Of a stretch of 10,439 nt of DNA, positions 5,503-10,439 are shown piece after piece (position 1 is the stretch's first letter; every line of letters begins with the position of its first letter). Source of the DNA: CAZNVB01 sp964651495 (GTDB taxonomy: Bacteria; Acidobacteriota; Aminicenantia; Aminicenantales; UBA8522); the NCBI GenBank assembly GCA_964651495.1, contig CAZYWP010000112.1, positions 1 through 10,439 on the forward strand. The letters are read 5' to 3'. Below the pieces are notes generated by a model. The model saw only the letters and a list, made by a program, of their open reading frames with translations. It ran no database searches and was not told the origin of the DNA. Position numbers and translations under genes: made by a program.

Positions 5503-6021
5503 TTATTCCTCCTGTGAAGGTGTTTGATCCTCGTGTGCGCCGAAGATCTGCCAATTCTTGATGGACGCAAAAATATTGTCCGCCCGGTCGCCCAGGCGGT
5601 CGGTGAACGAGCCGGCCCTGGCGTAGATTTTCTCCGCTTGGCTGTAGCCGAGGCGGAGCTGCTGCTCGATGGACCGGTCGATCATTTTTTTGTTCGGGTT
5701 GAAAAGATAAAAGGAGACCAGCGTGAGGAACACCGAGGCCGCGGCGAACACCGGCTGGAGCGATGGCTTGAGCAGGAAATCCAGGCTGAAGCTGAACTTT
5801 TTCTTTGTTGTGGGGATGGCCGCGAGCCTGGAGAGGAGCTCCGGGCTGACCTCGAGCTCGGGAATCCCGCTGAGCGCGAGGCGGGTCTCCTTTAAAGCCG
5901 CAAGAAGTAGAGCACACGAGGGGCAGGCCAGGAGGTGACTGTCGACAGCGGCCTTTTCCTTGGAAGTGAGATCACCCTCGACGTAAAGGGACAGGAGTTC
6001 CTCGATCCGTTCACATTTCAT
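5503..6021 (-). CDS. Zinc-finger anti-sigma factor (membrane-spanning)
   Basis: The 172-residue protein starts with an anti-sigma zinc-finger (ZAS, zf-HC2) domain. Ligands are Cys3, His29, Cys33 and Cys36, spaced C-x25-H-x3-C-x2-C (HLLACPSC at 29-36). This domain normally clamps the ECF sigma factor. A linker follows, then one transmembrane segment (~90-107, PVFAAASVFLTLVSFYLF) and an extracytoplasmic tail of about 65 residues with no recognised sensor domain. The gene overlaps the sigma gene by 11 nt and has an excellent AAGGAGG site 6-7 nt before ATG 6021. A much longer upstream reading in the same frame is only a shadow of the sigma gene. Adjacent overlap with the sigma gene makes the pairing secure. 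Confidence 0.92.
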   Translation of the reverse strand: MKCERIEELLSLYVEGDLTSKEKAAVDSHLLACPSCALLLAALKETRLALSGIPELEVSPELLSRLAAIPTTKKKFSFSLDFLLKPSLQPVFAAASVFLTLVSFYLFNPNKKMIDRSIEQQLRLGYSQAEKIYARAGSFTDRLGDRADNIFASIKNWQIFGAHEDQTPSQEE

Positions 6022-6571
6022 GGCTTGCCTCCTTGCGATCCTGGAGGATTTTCGCCAGCTGCAACCGGCCCCGGCTGACCCGCGACTTGACTGTTCCGAT
6101 CGGAAGACTAAAGATTTGAGCGATCTCCTCGTAGGTCTTGTCCTGGATGTCCCGGAGAATGACGGCCAGGCGGATTTCGGCCGAAAGCCGGTTGAGGCCT
6201 TCCCAAACCAGCTTGCGGTTCGCCTCCGCGTTGAGCCCGGCCTCCGGGTTGGAAGCCGCCCCCGCCGCCAGAAGGTGGTCTTCAAAGGCATCCCGGCTGG
6301 TTTTTTCCCATCTTGTCCGGCGGTAAGTGTCGATGAGGTGGTTCCTGGCCAGGGTCAGGAGCCAGGCGGCGAAGCTTCTCTCGAAATCGTACTTGCCCAG
6401 GGAGTTGTAGAGCTTGAGGAAGATGTCCTGGGTCAGGTCTTCGGCTTCCTGGTAGCTCCCGGCGAATTGGTAGGCCAGGTTGAAAACCCGCTTGGAATAG
6501 GCGTTAACCAGCATCTGCCAGGCTCCTTCGCTGCCTTTCAAACAATCCCTGATAACCAGTGTTTCGTCCAC
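6011..6571 (-). CDS. ECF-subfamily RNA polymerase sigma factor
   Basis: This 186-residue protein has the two-domain ECF layout. Region 2 (~residues 17-90) contains AEDLTQDIFLKLYNSLGKYD and FAAWLLTLARNHLIDTYRR, which bind core polymerase and the -10 element. Region 4 (~122-177) contains the helix-turn-helix YEEIAQIFSLPIGTVKSRVSR for the -35 element. The length is normal for the family. The start is GTG at 6571; no upstream in-frame start fits better, and the N-terminus aligns with RpoE-like factors. It heads a five-gene operon, and its own promoter region carries a near-consensus ECF site, implying positive autoregulation restrained by the overlapping anti-sigma gene. The inducing signal cannot be read from the sequence. 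Confidence 0.95.
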   Translation of the reverse strand: MDETLVIRDCLKGSEGAWQMLVNAYSKRVFNLAYQFAGSYQEAEDLTQDIFLKLYNSLGKYDFERSFAAWLLTLARNHLIDTYRRTRWEKTSRDAFEDHLLAAGAASNPEAGLNAEANRKLVWEGLNRLSAEIRLAVILRDIQDKTYEEIAQIFSLPIGTVKSRVSRGRLQLAKILQDRKEASHEM

Positions 6572-6585
6572 TCACTTCACCCCGA

Positions 6586-6613
6586 TAGACGAGATCGGCC
6601 GGCGGAAAGTTCC
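6586..6613 (-). promoter_or_regulatory. ECF-type autoregulatory promoter
   Basis: On the minus strand GGAACTT (6613-6607) and GTCTA (6590-6586) are separated by exactly 16 bases, matching the RpoE/SigW-class ECF consensus (GGAAC-TT, about 16-17 nt, GTCTA/TCTGA). Transcription should start around 6578-6581, only about 8-10 nt before the GTG start of the sigma gene. Confidence 0.75.
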
Positions 6614-6692
6614 CGGAATTTCATGATTTTTGGCTATTTTACCATGATTCTGAACTGGCGACACAATAAGGTTTCGTTCAGGCTATTTGTTA

Positions 6693-6722
6693 TTGACACC
6701 GACCCGCGGCCGGGGATATTAT
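6693..6722 (+). promoter_or_regulatory. Sigma-70 promoter for cupin-hydrolase operon
   Basis: A perfect TTGACA (6693-6698) and TATTAT (6717-6722) are separated by 18 bases (GATATT at 16 bases is an alternative -10). The start should lie near 6729, giving a leader of about 25 nt before the ATG at 6754. Confidence 0.7.
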
Positions 6723-6753
6723 TTTTTCATAAGGGGAAGCTGGAGAAGAAAAA

Positions 6754-7098
6754 ATGAATGACAAGATTCCTTTTCAAGCCATCGAGTGGCAGTCCGTTTC
6801 CAAAACGGAATATCCCGGAGAATCGGGGACCGCATTCTGGCGGACCATCCAATTGCCCGGTCTGCGCCTCAGGATCGTCGAGTATTCCCCGGGGTACGTG
6901 GCCGACCACTGGTGCCCGAAAGGTCACATCGTCCATTGCCTGGACGGCGAATTCGTCAGCGAGATGCACGACGGAAGCGCGTTCACCCTCAAAAAGGGCA
7001 TGACCTATGTGGTTTCGGACGAACTCAGTTCGCATCGTTCGGTGTCCGGACCAGGGGCGACGCTGCTGATCATCGATGGTGATTTCTTAAGGAGGTGA
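6754..7098 (+). CDS. DHCW-motif cupin-fold protein
   Basis: A single-domain cupin of 114 residues. The sequence GYVADHWCPKGHIVHCLDGEF (48-67) carries the family's Asp-His-Trp-Cys cluster (D51, H52, W53, C54) with H58, followed by GMTYVVSDELSSHRS (82-96) with H94 and a C-terminal GATLLIID strand. The His residues could bind a metal, as in many cupins, but the reaction is not known for this family. There is no signal peptide, so it is cytoplasmic. ATG 6754 has GGAG at 6742-6745, 8 nt upstream. The stop TGA (7096-7098) is embedded in the Shine-Dalgarno sequence of the next gene, so the two are translationally coupled. Confidence 0.85.
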   Translation: MNDKIPFQAIEWQSVSKTEYPGESGTAFWRTIQLPGLRLRIVEYSPGYVADHWCPKGHIVHCLDGEFVSEMHDGSAFTLKKGMTYVVSDELSSHRSVSGPGATLLIIDGDFLRR

Positions 7099-7099
7099 T
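7089..7099 (+). promoter_or_regulatory. Perfect Shine-Dalgarno overlapping a stop codon
   Basis: AAGGAGGTGAT is an uninterrupted 11-base match to the complement of the 16S rRNA 3' end. It contains the TGA stop codon of the cupin gene and lies 3 nt before the ATG at 7103 (6 nt before an alternative in-frame ATG at 7106). Spacing from the GGAGG core to ATG 7106 is more typical, so 7106 may be the real start. Confidence 0.85.
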
Positions 7100-7102
7100 A
7101 CC

Positions 7103-7891
7103 ATGATGAAACTCGTCTTTTTGCTATCGGCAGTCGGATTGCTTGCCGGCGCGGCGATATCTTATTCGCCGACCGGCTCCATGGGCCAAAGCGCCGTCTT
7201 TCAGGAGCTTTTATCCGTTCCTCTTGACGATAACCAGGCGGCGTTTGTCTTTCTCGGCTTCTCGGCGGTCGTCGTCCGGACTGCCAAGGGCACCCTGATC
7301 ATCGACCCGGCTGACCTCTTGTTGGATAAAGATATAGCGGCCTTCCAAGGAAAGACTGTGGACGCGGTGCTCTATACCCACGGCCACGGTGATCATTTTG
7401 ACCTGGAGACGGCGGTCAAGTTTTTCAAGGCAACCGGCGCTCCCATCGGCGCGGAAAGCCAGGTCGCCCAGGCGCTGAAAAGGGGAGGAGCGATCCCCGC
7501 AGACAAAATCGTCGATTTCGGAGCGAATCCGGCCCAAACCTTGGGAGCATGGACGATCAAGGCAGTCCGGGGTCAGCATGTGGGCCCGATCGTGCTGTTC
7601 CATATGGCCACGGAGGGGATCGGTATTTTTCATGGCGGGGATTCGAACTATGTTCCCCTCAAGAACCTGGCCGCCGGGCTGGCCTTTCTCCCCGCAGGGG
7701 ATCCGTCACCCACGGCCTCGCCCGACGCAGCTCTGAAAATGGCCCGGGATCTCAAGCCGCGCGTCGTCGTCCTCTTCCACGGCTCGGACGCTCAATACCA
7801 GGAATTCAAGAAAAAAGCCCAAACGGCCATGCCGGCTGTGGAAGTGATTATCCCGGAGACAATGAAAGTCTATACCGTCAAGCTCTCCTGA
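7103..7891 (+). CDS. Exported metallo-beta-lactamase-fold hydrolase (UlaG-like)
   Basis: The 262-residue protein starts with a hydrophobic segment (LVFLLSAVGLLAGAAIS, ~4-20) that looks like a signal peptide or anchor; no lipobox Cys is present. The rest is a metallo-beta-lactamase fold with a full set of likely metal ligands: THGHGDHFD (H93, H95, D97, H98), GQHVGP (H159), HGGDSNY (D180) and LFHG (H226). The compact size and order resemble UlaG/YtnP-like hydrolases acting on small phosphoester, lactone or amide substrates; the substrate is not determinable. It probably acts outside the cytoplasm. It forms a two-gene operon with the cupin. No convincing terminator is visible between it and the convergent kinase gene. 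Confidence 0.88.
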   Translation: MMKLVFLLSAVGLLAGAAISYSPTGSMGQSAVFQELLSVPLDDNQAAFVFLGFSAVVVRTAKGTLIIDPADLLLDKDIAAFQGKTVDAVLYTHGHGDHFDLETAVKFFKATGAPIGAESQVAQALKRGGAIPADKIVDFGANPAQTLGAWTIKAVRGQHVGPIVLFHMATEGIGIFHGGDSNYVPLKNLAAGLAFLPAGDPSPTASPDAALKMARDLKPRVVVLFHGSDAQYQEFKKKAQTAMPAVEVIIPETMKVYTVKLS

Positions 7892-7983
7892 TTTCAGGTT
7901 TGGGCTCACTATTCGGGGGACGCCATACATAATGCATTAAATTCAGGGAAACGCAGATTTCCGCTCAGGTGGGAAGCGGCCGC
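7892..7983. other. Convergent intergenic gap without a clear terminator
   Basis: This 92-base gap separates two convergent genes. It contains small inverted repeats (GGAAA...TTTCC at 7948-7963 approximately, and a GCGGCCGC palindrome at 7977-7984), but none is followed by a T-tract on either strand. Termination here may depend on Rho or lie within a coding end. Confidence 0.4.
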
Positions 7984-10439
7984 CTATCTCACCGGGCCGA
8001 GGTACTTGTCGAGCCAGGCGAGAGTTTCTTTGATCAACTCGGACCTGGGAACAAGATGGCTCGAATCATAGATGATCTGGCGTTTGCGTTCGGCCGGCGT
8101 CCCGAGCAATGCAAACATGGGTTTCTGAGAGGTCTCCGGCGGATAATAATAGTCGTATTTTCCGTTCAGCATGAGGACGGGAATTCTGACCCTGGAGACA
8201 AAATTGATCTGATCCACCTCAGGCAGAGTTCTTTGAAGGTAAAACCCCGCGACGTATAAAACGGCGGCTTTAAGACGGTCCTCGACCGCAGGAATGATAG
8301 CTCCCATGGCAGCTCCCCAACTGTATCCAAAATAGGCGATCCTATCACTGGCAATATCTTTCCTTGTCTCAAGATAATCGATAGCTCTTGAGACATCCTT
8401 AGACCACATTAAAACATGCTCTTTGTAAAAATTCGTTTCCGCGGGATAGTCGGATTGTAAACCGTCGCCTCTTTCATATGTCCCCTTATAAATTGGGATC
8501 ATAACCGCACGCCCGTTTTTCACAATGTAATCCACAGCTCGCATTTGGCCGGATTCAAGGGCTTCGTTCGAACGTTGAAATATCGCACCGGAGCCGGGAA
8601 AATAGACAACAACTTGATAGGGTAGAGTGGATTTTTTAGGAAGATAAAGAAACGCCGTGACACGCTCGTGCCCATATGCGGCGTCGAGCGAAATCTTCTC
8701 CTTAGTCCACGCTTCGGAGCTTGCATCCTCTAACTCAATCTTGGAATTGAGGGGTGTTTTATCATAAGCATACATTCTCTTGTAAACCTCAAAGATCTCG
8801 TCGGAGACAGGTTTTTCGTTTAAAAAGTCACGGAAGGCCGTTTTTATGGGCCTTTGGAGGTCGGCCAGCTTCTTGTCCGCTCTAAGGTACTTAATGCATC
8901 GGAGTCCGTTTGTCAGTGATCGATCGAACGAATTCGCGGCAAAGGCATCGCAGAATGAGTACTCGTTATCGTTCCAGCCTCCGCCGAATATGTATCGATG
9001 ATTATCCCCATCATCATTCCAGCACCATTCCCGGACATTGCCGGCCATATCGAATGTTCCACAGGTGCTCACGCCTGGGAAGGTGCCGACGGACGCAGGG
9101 CCTTTTTGATTGAAATTGCTAAGGGGAACAATGTACTGAATCCAGAGAATACTGGCAGCCGTACTCCAGTGGTAGATCGTCGGCAGGTTTTTCCCGGCGA
9201 ATCCGGCGTACGCTGCGGCTTCGTACCAGGAGATGCCGCCCACTGGAAAATCGTCCTGGCCCGAAGAATAGTAGCCACCCTCCCAGGAAGCGGGTCCCGG
9301 TCGACCCGTTTTATCGACGAATTCGGCCATGGCTTCATCCCAAGTCAGGGTTTCTCCGTTTTTGACAAAAGGATGCTTCCAGTATTCCTTTTTTTGATAG
9401 CCGCCGCTTTCGAGAAACCTCATGAATTCTTTGTTCGTGACCTCAAATTTATCGACTAGAAAGTCGACGAGCTCAACCTCGGGAAGATGGTCAAGGCCAT
9501 TGTTCTCACAAGAATAGGCGCCGCCTTTCACGAAAACCATGCCGGCCAGAGAGTCATCTTCTTTCGCTAACGTGAAATCAACCGTACCATCCTCGGGATT
9601 AAAAGCCGTTATCGACTCTGCGAATCCTTCTCTCGCAATTTTTAATCGGTAACGGCCGCGGGGCACTCTCAGCTGATCGATAGGTGTTTGACCGCAGGGC
9701 TGCCATTCTCGTTCAACAGCGGAGTAGTTCTTCAGATAGACAGAAGAACCCGGTGGCTCGGTGCGGATTGAGACTGTCCTTGAAAACTTGGGCCAGGCAT
9801 TTGCGAGGATGGGTTCCCCCGATATATATTTTTCGGCTTTCACGGCGAGGTCAAAAGCCGCTTGGTATTCTTGCAAATCGGCCAGCCGGAGGACTTCTGG
9901 AACGGCCTGTTCTCGAGCCCAGCTAATTTTGTTCATGCGGTTGAAAAACAAGAAGGCGAGTAGAACGATAGCGAGGAGGACGATGATAGAAGGGACCGCG
10001 ACGATGGGACGCTTGAAGCGTTTCCAGAGCGAACGCAGATTCAATATGCCGCCCGCTTCGGCTTTCAGAGCTTCCTGGTATTTCCTGAGGTCTTTCCCGA
10101 TCTCCGCAGCAGACTGATATCGGGAATCGAGGTTCTTGTTCAAAGCTCGCCCTATCACCCGCTGAAGCTCTGGAGGAATCGGCGGTATCTTGTCCTTTAG
10201 AGGCTTCGGCTCCTCGTGGACCACGGTATAGAGAATCGAGGCCTCATGATCGCCCTGGAAGGGAAGCTTGCCGCTCAGAAGCTCGTAGAGAACGACACCG
10301 AGCGACCAGATGTCGGTGCGATGGTCAACCTCTTTTCCGAGCGCCTGCTCAGGAGACATGTAGGCCACCGTCCCGAGCGTCGTCCCTTCCCGCGTCAACA
10401 GAGTCCCACCCTTCACTTTGGCCAGCCCGAAATCCATGA
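7984..10439 (-). CDS. Ser/Thr kinase-PEGA-FGE-sulfatase-alpha/beta hydrolase fusion (5' end outside window)
   Basis: Only the C-terminal 817 residues are present; the frame enters from beyond the window at MDFGLAK, which is the kinase DFG motif rather than a start. Kinase C-lobe: DFG (2-4), GTVAYMSPEQ (22-31), DIWSLGVVLYEL (42-53) and the conserved Arg in LDSRYQSA (R106). A basic linker leads to one transmembrane helix (~145-166). A PEGA domain follows (~220-290, VSIRTEPPGSSVYL and VPRGRYRLKIAREGF), then an FGE-sulfatase/SUMF1-like domain (~298-518, VKGGAYSCENN, FEVTNKEF, PVGGISWYEAAAYA, MAGNVREW, GGGWND, NGLRC). The end is a dienelactone-hydrolase-like alpha/beta hydrolase (~560-817) with GYSWG (Ser706), Asp762 and His794. 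The kinase would lie in the cytoplasm and the other domains outside. Such multidomain kinases occur in Acidobacteriota-like genomes; substrates are unknown. Confidence 0.93.
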   Translation of the reverse strand, partial: MDFGLAKVKGGTLLTREGTTLGTVAYMSPEQALGKEVDHRTDIWSLGVVLYELLSGKLPFQGDHEASILYTVVHEEPKPLKDKIPPIPPELQRVIGRALNKNLDSRYQSAAEIGKDLRKYQEALKAEAGGILNLRSLWKRFKRPIVAVPSIIVLLAIVLLAFLFFNRMNKISWAREQAVPEVLRLADLQEYQAAFDLAVKAEKYISGEPILANAWPKFSRTVSIRTEPPGSSVYLKNYSAVEREWQPCGQTPIDQLRVPRGRYRLKIAREGFAESITAFNPEDGTVDFTLAKEDDSLAGMVFVKGGAYSCENNGLDHLPEVELVDFLVDKFEVTNKEFMRFLESGGYQKKEYWKHPFVKNGETLTWDEAMAEFVDKTGRPGPASWEGGYYSSGQDDFPVGGISWYEAAAYAGFAGKNLPTIYHWSTAASILWIQYIVPLSNFNQKGPASVGTFPGVSTCGTFDMAGNVREWCWNDDGDNHRYIFGGGWNDNEYSFCDAFAANSFDRSLTNGLRCIKYLRADKKLADLQRPIKTAFRDFLNEKPVSDEIFEVYKRMYAYDKTPLNSKIELEDASSEAWTKEKISLDAAYGHERVTAFLYLPKKSTLPYQVVVYFPGSGAIFQRSNEALESGQMRAVDYIVKNGRAVMIPIYKGTYERGDGLQSDYPAETNFYKEHVLMWSKDVSRAIDYLETRKDIASDRIAYFGYSWGAAMGAIIPAVEDRLKAAVLYVAGFYLQRTLPEVDQINFVSRVRIPVLMLNGKYDYYYPPETSQKPMFALLGTPAERKRQIIYDSSHLVPRSELIKETLAWLDKYLGPVR

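Noticed and set aside
5503..6291. Extended 262-codon start for the anti-sigma gene
   Set aside because: The first 90 codons overlap the sigma gene in another frame and are Arg/Ser-rich nonsense. ATG 6021 with AAGGAGG gives a normal zinc-finger N-terminus.
1..10439. CRISPR array, toxin-antitoxin, restriction or other defence cassette
   Set aside because: No regularly spaced repeats and no defence-type domains were seen; the only mobile-element signal is the integrase fragment.

Overview
The window reads as ordinary chromosomal DNA of moderately high GC from a Gram-negative-like, poorly cultured bacterium. The best guess is Acidobacteriota or Aminicenantes. The reasons are a kinase-PEGA-sulfatase-modifying-factor-hydrolase fusion, an ECF sigma operon ending in DUF5668 and DUF4097 proteins, and a DHCW-type cupin. 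This is inferred from gene content only; there is no rRNA or marker gene to confirm it.

Layout. Positions 1-600 are mostly non-coding or decayed, with short unrecognised frames and an ABC-ATPase-like relic. A small anchored protein of a hypothetical family lies at 604-933 (minus) behind a plausible sigma-70 promoter. Positions 1268-1534 hold the middle piece of a tyrosine recombinase (integrase) that has lost both ends. A sigma-70-like promoter inside this relic points at tRNA-Gly(CCC) (1556-1627). Only 13 nt after the tRNA a LipM/LplA-type lipoyl/octanoyl transferase gene begins (1641-2465), followed by an unrecognised 299-aa soluble protein (2498-3397).

Positions 3446-6571 (minus strand) form a tight five-gene operon: ECF sigma factor, zinc-finger anti-sigma factor, TM2+DUF5668 membrane protein, DUF5668 mini-protein and a membrane-anchored DUF4097 beta-solenoid. 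A near-consensus ECF promoter (GGAACTT-N16-GTCTA) sits just upstream of the sigma gene, so the operon is probably autoregulated. A rho-independent terminator ends it at 3395-3430. The DUF5668/DUF4097 content resembles the LiaI/LiaF/LiaG part of the Bacillus Lia envelope-stress module, here placed under an ECF sigma/anti-sigma pair instead of a two-component system.

Divergently, from 6693, a sigma-70 promoter drives a DHCW cupin and an exported metallo-beta-lactamase-fold hydrolase; the cupin stop codon lies inside the hydrolase Shine-Dalgarno sequence. The last 2.4 kb (minus) is the C-terminal 817 residues of a very large Ser/Thr kinase whose start lies beyond the window. After the kinase and a membrane segment come a PEGA domain, an FGE-sulfatase-like domain and an alpha/beta hydrolase with a complete catalytic triad.

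The most unusual observations are a strict His/Tyr alternation every ~18 residues through the DUF4097 solenoid, the ECF-controlled Lia-like cassette with its very short predicted leader, and the tRNA-Gly/lipoyl-transferase dicistron driven from inside an integrase relic. Nothing here is a clear defence system or CRISPR locus.
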